The position numbers and the translations under genes are program-made. A stretch of DNA of 21,210 nucleotides, taken from positions 1 through 21,210 of the forward strand of contig DATDXV010000035.1 in NCBI GenBank assembly GCA_035289205.1, in the 5' to 3' direction. The stretch comes from DATDXV01 sp035289205. GTDB taxonomy: Archaea > Aenigmatarchaeota > Aenigmatarchaeia > Aenigmatarchaeales > DATDXV01. Each line of letters begins with the position of its first letter. Positions within the stretch are counted from its first letter, which is position 1. Shown here in pieces: positions 1-6,033 of this stretch. Below the pieces are notes generated by a model, which saw nothing but the letters and a program-made list of their open reading frames with translations, was not told the origin of the DNA and did not search any database.

Positions 1-1
1 G

Positions 2-157
2 GCAAAGGAAGTTGCAAAGAAGCACTTCGAGGAAGCGTTGAAGAAGATAAAGCCCTCGATAACAGAGGACATGTTCAAGAAGTACCAGAGAATTGTTGAA
101 GAGGTCAAGAGGACAAAACTCGATGAAAAGGAAGCGACTTCTAGATATATTGGTTAG
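2..157 (+). CDS. C-terminus of CDC48/VAT-type AAA ATPase (5' end outside window)
   Basis: Only the last 51 codons are present; the gene enters from the left edge. The visible protein is lysine- and glutamate-rich, begins AKEVAKKHFEEALKKIKPSI and ends in TSRYIG. The pattern of a conserved 'HFEEALKKI.PSITEDM...Y..I.EE.K' helix-turn-helix is what I know from the end of the second AAA domain of archaeal CDC48/p97 (VAT) unfoldases, hexameric ATPases that unfold proteins for degradation or disassembly. None of the Walker or arginine-finger motifs lie inside the window, so the family call rests on this tail alone; another CDC48-like AAA ATPase remains possible. Its TAG stop at 155-157 overlaps the stop codon of the convergent histone gene by 4 bp. 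Confidence 0.65.
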   Translation, partial: AKEVAKKHFEEALKKIKPSITEDMFKKYQRIVEEVKRTKLDEKEATSRYIG

Positions 158-372
158 ATTCTCTTCCTAGCAAGCTCGATGTCTTCCCTTTTCACAGTCT
201 TTCTTCCAGCATGAACAGCAAATTTGACAGCGTCCTTTGCCATCTCCATGGCCTTGTCCATCATCACAGCCGCCATTGCGGCTGCTGCATCGTCACTCAC
301 ACGCTCAGCTCCAGCCTCCTTCAGAATCTTCGCCATCGGGGCCGCAGCAATCACGGAGTTCTTTCTTGGCAT
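154..372 (-). CDS. Archaeal histone (HMfB family)
   Basis: The 72-aa product is a single histone fold, the usual size for archaeal histones, which dimerise and wrap genomic DNA. Family hallmarks are visible: the first DNA-binding loop AGAERVSDDA (residues about 20-29), a long central alpha-2 helix rich in Ala and Met, and the second loop HAGRKTVKREDIELA (about 54-68), whose Arg-Lys-Thr contacts the DNA backbone in HMfB. The N-terminus (MPRKNSVIAAAP) is slightly longer than in HMfB, and there is no C-terminal tail beyond ARKRI. The ATG at 372 is favoured because a TATA box (395-402) is centred 26.5 bp upstream, giving a leaderless mRNA. The gene converges on the AAA ATPase gene and shares 4 bp at the stops. 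Confidence 0.95.
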   Translation of the reverse strand: MPRKNSVIAAAPMAKILKEAGAERVSDDAAAAMAAVMMDKAMEMAKDAVKFAVHAGRKTVKREDIELARKRI

Positions 373-394
373 AGTACTCTATTCTCGGAATTGA

Positions 395-402
395 TATATA
401 AA
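395..402 (-). promoter_or_regulatory. TATA box of histone gene
   Basis: Read on the minus strand the box is TTTATATA. Its centre is 26.5 bp from the histone ATG, so transcription should start at or next to the start codon (leaderless). It lies in the 117-bp divergent gap shared with the secreted-protein gene, which has its own box at 459-466. Confidence 0.75.
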
Positions 403-458
403 TCATAACTCTCCACAGGAAATCTAGAAAAAATTAACTCTTCCACTGCAAAATGGCA

Positions 459-466
459 TTTATGTT
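459..466 (+). promoter_or_regulatory. TATA-like box of the 490-924 gene
   Basis: The sequence TTTATGTT is centred 27.5 bp before the ATG at 490, the same spacing as the other leaderless promoters here. It is a weaker match than the histone box because it contains a G. Confidence 0.5.
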
Positions 467-489
467 AACGGAACATATATTGTTTAGGC

Positions 490-924
490 ATGAGGAAGCT
501 GTTGGTTGCAGGGTCTGCGGCACTTGCTCTTGTCCTAATGGTCGGAATGGGCGCTTCCTTGTTCTCAACCTACGGCAGAGTCACGGGCTATGCTACCATA
601 GAGAATTCTTTGGAGATAGACATAATCGGATCTAGCAATGACACATACTACACTTTGAAGGGCTATCAAGGCGAAAGCATCTATTCCCCAAAAATAAAGC
701 TAGTCAACAGGGCCAGTGTTCCGATCAATGTTACACTAAATGTTACCTTTGAACCCAATTCTGACGGCATTAAGATGAGTTTATGGAATGAGAACAAGAC
801 AGAAGCACTGCCCGAATTCTTGTCTGTCCCGCCCTCTGACATGTACTTCTATATCCTGCATGAGTTCAGAGCCTTAGTGATTCCTGGCAATTACACCTTC
901 CAGATCGATGTGGTTCCTGCCTAG
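490..924 (+). CDS. Small secreted or membrane-anchored beta-sandwich protein
   Basis: The 144-aa product starts with MRKLLVAGSAALALVLMVGM, a basic N-terminus followed by a hydrophobic stretch typical of a signal peptide or N-terminal membrane anchor. The rest is predicted mainly beta: GYATIENSLEIDI, then alternating hydrophobic strands (SPKIKLVNRAS, INVTLNVTFEP) resembling an Ig-like or NEW3-type sandwich. It has several N-glycosylation sequons (NDT, NVT twice, NKT, NYT) and no cysteine. The 'GxATIENSLEIDI' start after the hydrophobic segment is reminiscent of small TasA/CalY-like surface proteins common in DPANN archaea, but I cannot assign a family. It heads a possible operon with the two-gene toxin-antitoxin-like unit; the next gene starts 8 bp after its stop. 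Confidence 0.8.
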   Translation: MRKLLVAGSAALALVLMVGMGASLFSTYGRVTGYATIENSLEIDIIGSSNDTYYTLKGYQGESIYSPKIKLVNRASVPINVTLNVTFEPNSDGIKMSLWNENKTEALPEFLSVPPSDMYFYILHEFRALVIPGNYTFQIDVVPA

Positions 925-932
925 GTTTTAAG

Positions 933-1286
933 ATGAAACGCGAAGAGAAAAAGGTCTTTCCTACAAATAAGTTTCAGAGACGCGCATTTGAAAGATGCTT
1001 AGAACGCGATGATAGCTATGAATTGTTTTTGTTAATTGCTACAAAGGCAGTTAAACAATGGGGCAAGTTATTCCCACACCCCAGACAGCAGAATACTCAG
1101 AAGTGTATATTTCTGCATCCTAATGGAACTTTCTATACAATACTTGTGGTCGAAGATGAGCGATCATTTGTTATGAAATCAGTTTACAGATCTAATTCTG
1201 TAGAAATCAAATTTCTTAGTTCTTCGGAGTATAAGGCTTTTATAGAGTTAAAACAAAGAAATAGGAGGAGATATGATGAAGAGTAG
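933..1286 (+). CDS. Hypothetical protein, possible RNase-type toxin paired with the zinc-finger gene downstream
   Basis: The 117-aa product is basic (MKREEKKVFPTNKFQRRAFE at its N-terminus). It has a helical first half and a second half that looks like a small beta-sheet (QKCIFLHPNGTFYTILVVED, then SFVMKSVYRSN). That order, with a final strand resembling 'vitVYRSN', is loosely like DUF4258 or RelE/MqsR-fold toxins, which commonly pair with YgiT/MqsA-type antitoxins. The similarity is weak and is mainly suggested by the neighbour: the next gene overlaps its 3' end by 14 bp. No catalytic residues can be named with confidence. By eye the coding sequence is more AT-rich than surrounding genes, which could indicate transfer. 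No TATA box sits at the usual distance, so it is probably read with the gene at 490. Confidence 0.6.
   Translation: MKREEKKVFPTNKFQRRAFERCLERDDSYELFLLIATKAVKQWGKLFPHPRQQNTQKCIFLHPNGTFYTILVVEDERSFVMKSVYRSNSVEIKFLSSSEYKAFIELKQRNRRRYDEE
1263..1268 (+). promoter_or_regulatory. Strong Shine-Dalgarno before the zinc-finger gene
   Basis: AGGAGG lies inside the last codons of the upstream gene. It ends 4 nt before the ATG at 1273 and 7 nt before the in-frame ATG at 1276; the second spacing is the more typical, so translation may begin at the second methionine. Confidence 0.7.
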
Positions 1287-1527
1287 CATATCCTTAGACA
1301 GGTGCCTGTGCGGGTCAAAAAGGTTTAGGGTCGCAAAGAAAGACTTCAGAACAAAGCGCAGCGGGATTGACATAACAGTAAAGAATACGGATTACATAGA
1401 ATGTCTAGAATGTGGTGAGATATACTATGACGAAGGGCAGTCCAGAAAGCTTGCACGAACTCTGGATAGAGAATGGAATAAGAAACTGCAGGAACTGAAG
1501 ATACCTATCGCAATAAAACATAAATGA
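1273..1527 (+). CDS. YgiT/MqsA-type zinc-finger protein, putative antitoxin
   Basis: The 84-aa product has two cysteine knuckles, CLCG at residues 11-14 and CLECG at about 44-48. Between them is a beta-rich stretch (GIDITVKNTDYIE), and after them comes EIYYDEGQSRKLARTLDREW. The 'dYieClECGEiYyde..sr.l' block is the signature I associate with the YgiT-type zinc finger found in MqsA-like antitoxins. The first knuckle is C-x-C rather than the usual C-x2-C. There is no C-terminal HTH DNA-binding domain as in full MqsA, so autoregulation would need another route. It overlaps the preceding gene by 14 bp with a strong Shine-Dalgarno, the coupling expected of a toxin-antitoxin pair. Either ATG 1273 or 1276 could be used. 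Confidence 0.75.
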   Translation: MMKSSISLDRCLCGSKRFRVAKKDFRTKRSGIDITVKNTDYIECLECGEIYYDEGQSRKLARTLDREWNKKLQELKIPIAIKHK

Positions 1528-1549
1528 ATTCGAAGAAACAAACTAAAAC

Positions 1550-1557
1550 ATTATAAG
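1550..1557 (+). promoter_or_regulatory. TATA box of nth
   Basis: ATTATAAG is centred 25.5 bp before the ATG at 1579, consistent with a leaderless nth transcript. Confidence 0.6.
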
Positions 1558-1578
1558 CCCTCTTCGGCAATCTATTAA

Positions 1579-2196
1579 ATGGACAAGCGCAGGTATTTCT
1601 TGAAGATATTCAAGCAGGCAGAGAAGCATTACGGAAAAAGCCTGAAACGTTTGGCTGCTGAAGACTGGGGGGAGGAGTGGCAAGTCCTCATCGCAACAGT
1701 CATGTCTGCGCAGAGCAGGGACGAGACAACGATTCCAATTGCAGAGAAATTGTTCAAGATGTATCCAACTCTCAGAAGCATGGCTAATGCAAGCTACAAA
1801 GACGTTCTAAATGTATTCAAGAGCCTGAACTACAACAAGACAAAAGCTAAGCATGTGATTGCTGCCGCCAAATTCATCCTCAAGGAGTATGGGGGAAAGG
1901 TTCCTGAGGATCTGGAGAAGCTGGTCAGGATACCTGGCGTGGGAAGGAAGACCGCAAACATAGTTCTTGTGGAGGTTCATGGGAAGCATGCCATACCGAC
2001 CGATACGCACGTTCATCGTCTTTCGAACGTTTTGGGATTGGTGAAAACCAAGACACCTGAGCGGACAGAAAGAGAGCTGATGAAGATTGTCCCAAAGAAA
2101 TATTGGAGCAGAGTCAACAGGATTTTTGTGTTGTGGGGAAAGGAGGTTCGGGGAAGAAATAAGAATAAATTATTGAGAAGGATCGAATGCGATTAA
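1579..2196 (+). CDS. nth: Endonuclease III (DNA glycosylase/AP lyase), lacking the Fe-S cluster ligands
   Basis: This 205-aa protein is a base-excision-repair enzyme that removes oxidised pyrimidines and cleaves the abasic site. Visible motifs are the N-terminal helices with VLIATVMSAQSRD (36-48), the helix-hairpin-helix VRIPGVGRKTANIV (116-129) containing the catalytic lysine K124 (K120 in E. coli Nth), and the catalytic aspartate D142 in TDTHVHR. The length matches the family. The C-terminus is odd. Family members normally end with a C-x6-C-x2-C-x5-C 4Fe-4S loop, but here the region reads GKEVRGRNKNKLLRRIECD, and C204 is the only cysteine in the whole protein. The glycosylase core looks intact, so the enzyme is probably active without the cluster. 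The stop directly abuts the stop of the convergent winged-helix gene. Confidence 0.93.
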   Translation: MDKRRYFLKIFKQAEKHYGKSLKRLAAEDWGEEWQVLIATVMSAQSRDETTIPIAEKLFKMYPTLRSMANASYKDVLNVFKSLNYNKTKAKHVIAAAKFILKEYGGKVPEDLEKLVRIPGVGRKTANIVLVEVHGKHAIPTDTHVHRLSNVLGLVKTKTPERTERELMKIVPKKYWSRVNRIFVLWGKEVRGRNKNKLLRRIECD

Positions 2197-2541
2197 TTAT
2201 TTTTTCCTTGTAACGGGCACGGGCGTTCCTTGAAGATTATGAGCGTAATCATGAGATAGCTTCATATCAAGCTCTATCATATGGTCTACGGCTGGGTTGT
2301 CTTCAGAAAGATGATACATCTTGGCCCTTCCCAGACTTCTGGTAAGACCCAAGATATTCAGTCTTTCGAAGTAATCTATGACCTTTCTTACTGTGTTCCT
2401 TGATAGGTCTGTCCAGTCCGCTACATCTTGCATGGAAGCGTCTCAGCGCTTGTTCATAATGAAGTAGTCTAGAATTCTGGCAGGCGGCGTGTCCCCTAGA
2501 AACCTGACCATTAAGCTTGGCTCATAACGATGCGTCGGCAT
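2197..2541 (-). pseudogene. Winged helix-turn-helix regulator interrupted by an in-frame TGA
   Basis: Read from ATG 2541, the frame encodes MPTHRYEPSLMVRFLGDTPP.. to NKR (32 codons), then TGA at 2445-2443, then continues in the same frame as DASMQDVADWTDLSRNTVRK.. to the end (TRKK). Joined, it is 114 residues and matches an archaeal winged-helix family I recognise: a 'vRFLGDTPxaRiLDyf' N-terminal helix, the 'DvAdwTdLSRnTVrkvidyfErL' HTH, a wing with GRAKMYHLSEDNPAV, and a C-terminal helix. The TATA box (2564-2571) is correctly spaced for ATG 2541, not for the internal ATG at 2433, so the interrupted frame appears to be the ancestral gene. A 78-aa product from 2433 would lack the first helix. 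TGA is used as a normal stop elsewhere in this window, so recoding is unlikely; a nonsense mutation or sequencing error is the simplest reading. Confidence 0.8.
2200..2205 (+). terminator. Oligo-T tract, likely terminator of nth
   Basis: Six consecutive T residues begin 4 nt after the nth stop codon; archaeal RNA polymerase commonly terminates on such U-tracts. The tract also encodes the lysine-rich end of the convergent gene. Confidence 0.45.
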
Positions 2542-2563
2542 AAGAGATATTACATGCTACTAT

Positions 2564-2571
2564 TATTTAAT
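2564..2571 (-). promoter_or_regulatory. TATA box of the winged-helix gene
   Basis: On the minus strand the box reads ATTAAATA and is centred 26.5 bp from ATG 2541. It supports the upstream start, ahead of the in-frame TGA. Confidence 0.65.
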
Positions 2572-2603
2572 TGTCTAGTCCAGGAGGAAGACTGCTAGGA
2601 AAG

Positions 2604-2903
2604 CTATATGCCCACGTTGGCTTCCCAATGCAGCTTGCCCTTAAAGCATACGACTCCCTGAGTATCGTGTATGATAGGGCCTTTTCCTTCATGGGAAAGC
2701 GGTGGAATCTTATTTCTATCTGCATATTCCTTCGCCTTGCTTCTTACTTTAGGATCCTTTGCATATGCTGCATAAATGGAGAGGAGAAATCCGAATGCGG
2801 CCTGCCCTTCTTCATCTGAATGCTCAAACATGTGGCTGATATAGTCAAGGCACTGCATCTCCTTCTTTTGCCTAGGATCGATATGTTCCAGAACAGTAAC
2901 CAT
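2604..2903 (-). CDS. Hypothetical 99-aa protein, mostly helical
   Basis: I do not recognise the family. The first two thirds look alpha-helical and amphipathic (DPRQKKEMQCLDYISHMFEH, then GQAAFGFLLSIYAAYAKDPKVRSKAKEYADRNKIPPL). The end (GPIIHDTQGVVCFKGKLHWEANVGI) looks like a short beta-hairpin. There is no signal peptide and no convincing membrane helix; the FGFLLSIYAAY stretch is short and flanked by charges. It has two cysteines without a metal-site spacing. A TATA box at 2925-2932 is 26.5 bp before the ATG, so it has its own leaderless promoter, sitting inside the end of the upstream 47-aa gene. It lies upstream of, and in the same orientation as, the winged-helix regulator, which could be a functional partner. 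The composition of this frame and its promoter make it likely to be a real gene. Confidence 0.7.
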   Translation of the reverse strand: MVTVLEHIDPRQKKEMQCLDYISHMFEHSDEEGQAAFGFLLSIYAAYAKDPKVRSKAKEYADRNKIPPLSHEGKGPIIHDTQGVVCFKGKLHWEANVGI

Positions 2904-2924
2904 AAAACAAATAGGCTTCTAAAG

Positions 2925-2932
2925 TATTTAAT
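2925..2932 (-). promoter_or_regulatory. TATA box of the 99-aa gene
   Basis: On the minus strand it reads ATTAAATA, identical to the box of the winged-helix gene and likewise centred 26.5 bp from the ATG. Its edge overlaps the TGA stop codon of the 47-aa gene upstream. Confidence 0.65.
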
Positions 2933-3075
2933 CACAGAATTTCATAATCTTCATCATCTTCTGTCCCATCCCTATAAGCTGTGAGTGTTCTAGACTCTGC
3001 AAACCCTTCTCTTGTTGGGTCCTCAGGGATATCCTGAGACATGTCTTTTAGCGTTCTTCTGATGCCCGGTTCCAT
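2932..3075 (-). CDS. Short acidic 47-aa protein, unknown
   Basis: The frame starts MEPGIRRTLKDMSQDIPEDP, passes through TREGFAESRTLTAYRDG and ends with an acidic tail, TEDDEDYEIL. It is strongly acidic, has no cysteine and no hydrophobic segment, and may be an intrinsically disordered binding peptide. I do not know a family. Evidence that it is real is its promoter: a TATA box (CTTAAATA on the minus strand, 3098-3105) lies 26.5 bp before the ATG, the same spacing as neighbouring genes. In addition the ORF exactly fills an otherwise empty gap between the Lhr promoter and the next gene's promoter. It could alternatively be a fortuitous ORF, but the promoter fit argues against that. Confidence 0.6.
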   Translation of the reverse strand: MEPGIRRTLKDMSQDIPEDPTREGFAESRTLTAYRDGTEDDEDYEIL

Positions 3076-3097
3076 ATGTTAGCTCATGCAAATATGA

Positions 3098-3105
3098 TAT
3101 TTAAG
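3098..3105 (-). promoter_or_regulatory. TATA box of the 47-aa gene
   Basis: CTTAAATA on the minus strand, centred 26.5 bp from ATG 3075, giving a leaderless transcript. The gap to the divergent helicase gene is 115 bp and holds separate boxes for the two directions. Confidence 0.6.
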
Positions 3106-3144
3106 CTTTCTGATTCCCTGTTACAGGTTTCCGCTCAGCTATTT

Positions 3145-3154
3145 CTTTTTAAAC
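3145..3154 (+). promoter_or_regulatory. Probable TATA box of the Lhr-like helicase gene
   Basis: The T-rich block CTTTTTAAAC is the only good TATA candidate. Its centre is about 41 bp before the ATG at 3191, which would leave a leader of roughly 15 nt, unlike the leaderless neighbours. Confidence 0.4.
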
Positions 3155-3190
3155 TCCGCGACTCAACAGAGCTTAGAGATACACAAGGCG

Positions 3191-6001
3191 ATGACAGTGA
3201 CCTCACAGGTCTTTGACCTATTAGATAATAGCGTTCGTAAGATAACCGTATCTCGATTTTTACAACCTACAGAAATTCAGAAAGCAGCCATACCAAAAGT
3301 TATTTCAGGGGAAAACGTTCTGATAATAGCCGAGACTGGGAGTGGGAAGACCGAAAGTTGCATGATTCCGATTTTTAACAGAATTGCGAAAGAAGAGATG
3401 AAGCCTATAGCTGTCCTTTACATAACTCCATTGAAAAGTCTGAACAGGGACATGTTCTCAAGATTGCTGTGGTGGTCTGAGCAACTGGACCTGGATGCAT
3501 CTGTCAGGCATGGGGACACAACTCAGCATGAGAGGAAGCTGCAGGTGGAACATCCACCGCACCTTCTCATAACGACCCCTGAGCAGTTGAACGCGATGCT
3601 TGTAGGCGAGAAGATGCTAGAACATCTGAAGAACGTCAAATGCATTGTGGTGGATGAAATTCATGAGACTATCGAATCAAAGCGTGGCATACAGTTGGTT
3701 CTCGCATTGGAGAGGCTGAGGAGGGTCTGCAAAGAACCGCAGATTATAGCTTTGTCCGCAACCGTAGGCTCGCCTGAGAGGGCAGCCAAGTTTATTTTCG
3801 GTGACAGGAAGTTTTCAATTGTTAATGCAGTCTCAATGAAGCGCTTGGAAATTTCTGTTGAACATCCTTATCCAAACGCAGAGGACAGGATTGCTGCCGA
3901 GAAGATTTTCGTTGGAGAGGCTGTTGTTGCAAGGTTGAGGAAGATACATGATCTGATTCTGAAGAGCAGATCAACAATCATGTTCACTAATACAAGGGAG
4001 GCTGCAGAGCTTCTCTCTTCAAGACTGAGGGTTTATGACAAGGAGCTGCTGCACGATGTCCATCACTCCTCGCTGGCAAAGGAGGTAAGGATCAAAGCAG
4101 AGAAAGAGTTCAAGGAAGAACGATTGAAGGCCCTGATAGCTACCTCATCTTTGGAGTTGGGAATTGACATCGGAGCAATTGAGCTTGTCATCCAATACAT
4201 GTCACCACGACAGGTTTCAAAGCTCATACAGAGGGTTGGAAGGAGCGGACATAGCATGGAGAAAATCTCAAAGGGAATAATTCTTGCTGGGGAAGGAGAT
4301 GATGTGTTCGAGTCTGCTGTGATTGCCAGAAAGGCACTGGACGGCGAGCTGGAGGAACTGACACCCTACAAAAAATGTCTGGACGTCTTGGTCCATCAGA
4401 TAATAGGCGAGACTATCAGGCCTTATGAAGCTGACATAGATGAATTATACAAAACATTTTCCAGAAGTTCGCCCTACAAGGACATGACAAAGGACGAGTT
4501 TCTGAATCTCATAAAGTTCATGGAAGAGATCAAGCTGATCTTCATCGAAAAGAACCTGATCAAGAGGAAAAGGAAGGCCCTCCTATACTACTTTGAAAAC
4601 CTCTCCACAATACCCACAACAAGGAACTACAGGGTTGTTGACATCGCAACTAACGAATCTGTTGGCGTGCTTGATGAAGAGTTCATAGCAGAGCATGGCG
4701 AGACTGGTTCAACATTCATTGTCAAGGGACGGCCATGGAGGATTGTTTCTGTGGAAAATGACAAGGTCTTTGTTGATTCTTCCGGTGTAATAGAATCCGC
4801 AATCCCAGGCTGGGACGGCGAGCTTATTCCAGTGACATTTGAGATCGCTCAGGAGGTTGGGGAGCTGAGGAGAAAGCTTGGAAATCTTGTTCAATCTGGA
4901 ATGAGCAACGAGCAGATTAAGGATGCGATATCAAAGAAGTATCCTGTTTCAGAGAATGTCATCGGGGAGATGCTCTCAATCATAAAGAGGCAGAAGGAGG
5001 AGATGCCGGACGACAAGACAATAGTTTTTGAGAGATACGCCGAGTATGTGGTGATGCACTGCTGCTTCGGCTCAATGGTCAATGAAACATTGTCGAGATA
5101 TATCTCCTCGCTCATCTCAGCTGAAGACGGCAGGGCTGTATTCAGCAAGACTGATCCCTACAGGATAATTTTCCAGAACCTGCAGGTGGACAGGATAAAG
5201 AAGGTGCTGCTGGAAACACAGCCGGAGATGCTGAGGACAATACTCTCGCTCTCCCTTCCTAACAGCTCAATCTACAAGAACAGGTTCATAAGGGTTGCGA
5301 AGCGCTTTGGAATCATTGCAAAGGATGCGCAGCTTGAATTCCTTAACATAGGCAAGCTGATCGACATATACAAGGACAGTCCTTTGGGGCATGAGACGCT
5401 GAATGAGATCTATACAGAGAAGCTGGACCTGGACAGCGCAACAAGGATTGTGGGGATGATACAGGAGAAGAAGATCAGGATAAGGGAGATAGAAGGCCTC
5501 ACTGCCTTGGGGGAGTATGGATTGCGATATGAGCTGACAGATGTTATGAAGCCTAACAGGCCTGAGGCAGAGATACTGAAGCTCTTCAGGGAGAGGCTGC
5601 TTAATACGAAGATTAGAATGGTTTGTTTGACATGCGGCAGGTGGGCCCAGACCGAGCAGGCAAGGGATATTCCTGAGAGCATAAAATGCCCTAAATGCGA
5701 TTCCAAATTAATTGCTGCTGTTTCTCCGTTTGCGAAGGAGGTCGAGGAGATTGTGAAGAAGAAGATTGCTGGATTAGAATTAACAGACGCCGAGCAGAAG
5801 AGAATGGACAGCATAACGCTCGGTGCGGATATCGTTCTTGTGAACGGCAAGAGGGCCGTTATTGCCCTTGCGGGAAGGGGCGTGGGTCCTCAGACAGCTA
5901 CAACTCTTCTGTCAAAGCATTACAGGAGTGAAGAGGAATTTCTCAAGGCCATACTTGCGGCAGAAAGAAACTTCATAGAGACGAAGAGGTTCTGGCACTA
6001 G
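3191..6001 (+). CDS. lhr: Lhr-like superfamily 2 DNA/RNA helicase
   Basis: The 936-aa protein is a 3'-5' SF2 helicase of the archaeal Lhr type, implicated in DNA repair and replication-associated processing. Motifs in order: Q-motif-like FLQPTEIQ (23-30), Walker A AETGSGKT (47-54), ITPLKSLNRD (78-87), Walker B DEIH (155-158), motif III SAT (189-191), FTNTRE (265-270), HHSSL (291-295), motif V SSLELGIDIG (319-328) and motif VI QRVGRSGH (347-354). The DEIH box and the ELGIDIG/QRVGRSGH pair are characteristic of Lhr rather than Hel308. The remainder corresponds to the winged-helix and Lhr-core C-terminal regions. Near the end is a four-cysteine zinc ribbon, C812, C815, C833, C836 (CLTC...CPKC). 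The length matches archaeal Lhr-core proteins and is far shorter than E. coli Lhr. The stop overlaps the start of the next promoter. Confidence 0.93.
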   Translation: MTVTSQVFDLLDNSVRKITVSRFLQPTEIQKAAIPKVISGENVLIIAETGSGKTESCMIPIFNRIAKEEMKPIAVLYITPLKSLNRDMFSRLLWWSEQLDLDASVRHGDTTQHERKLQVEHPPHLLITTPEQLNAMLVGEKMLEHLKNVKCIVVDEIHETIESKRGIQLVLALERLRRVCKEPQIIALSATVGSPERAAKFIFGDRKFSIVNAVSMKRLEISVEHPYPNAEDRIAAEKIFVGEAVVARLRKIHDLILKSRSTIMFTNTREAAELLSSRLRVYDKELLHDVHHSSLAKEVRIKAEKEFKEERLKALIATSSLELGIDIGAIELVIQYMSPRQVSKLIQRVGRSGHSMEKISKGIILAGEGDDVFESAVIARKALDGELEELTPYKKCLDVLVHQIIGETIRPYEADIDELYKTFSRSSPYKDMTKDEFLNLIKFMEEIKLIFIEKNLIKRKRKALLYYFENLSTIPTTRNYRVVDIATNESVGVLDEEFIAEHGETGSTFIVKGRPWRIVSVENDKVFVDSSGVIESAIPGWDGELIPVTFEIAQEVGELRRKLGNLVQSGMSNEQIKDAISKKYPVSENVIGEMLSIIKRQKEEMPDDKTIVFERYAEYVVMHCCFGSMVNETLSRYISSLISAEDGRAVFSKTDPYRIIFQNLQVDRIKKVLLETQPEMLRTILSLSLPNSSIYKNRFIRVAKRFGIIAKDAQLEFLNIGKLIDIYKDSPLGHETLNEIYTEKLDLDSATRIVGMIQEKKIRIREIEGLTALGEYGLRYELTDVMKPNRPEAEILKLFRERLLNTKIRMVCLTCGRWAQTEQARDIPESIKCPKCDSKLIAAVSPFAKEVEEIVKKKIAGLELTDAEQKRMDSITLGADIVLVNGKRAVIALAGRGVGPQTATTLLSKHYRSEEEFLKAILAAERNFIETKRFWH

Positions 6002-6009
6002 TTTATATA
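6002..6009 (+). promoter_or_regulatory. TATA box of the giant surface-protein gene
   Basis: TTTATATA starts right after the helicase stop codon and is centred 28.5 bp before ATG 6034. This fits ATG 6034 as the start; an in-frame TTG at 6025 would be only about 20 bp away and is unlikely. Confidence 0.7.
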
Positions 6010-6033
6010 TCAGTTCAATAAAATTTGAACAAT

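Noticed and set aside
140..157. HbYX proteasome-binding motif at the end of the AAA ATPase
   Set aside because: The tail is S-R-Y-I-G; the tyrosine is third from the end, not second, so the motif is not met.
1528..1578. tRNA or small RNA in the intergenic gaps
   Set aside because: The largest gaps are about 115-117 bp and are filled by promoter elements; I could not fold a cloverleaf or find a conserved RNA motif in any of them.
2443..2445. TGA as a recoded sense codon (Trp or selenocysteine)
   Set aside because: TGA is the ordinary stop of the zinc-finger gene, polB, the adhesin and the ABC ATPase here, and I saw no SECIS-like element; mutation or sequencing error is simpler.
2571..2819. 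Plus-strand open frame of 82 codons opposite the 99-aa gene
   Set aside because: No TATA box or ribosome-binding site, and its composition looks like an antisense shadow; the minus-strand gene has a promoter at the expected distance.
6025..6033. TTG at 6025 as the start of the giant protein
   Set aside because: It adds only three residues before an ATG and would lie about 20 bp from the TATA box; ATG 6034 gives near-normal spacing and a clean signal peptide.
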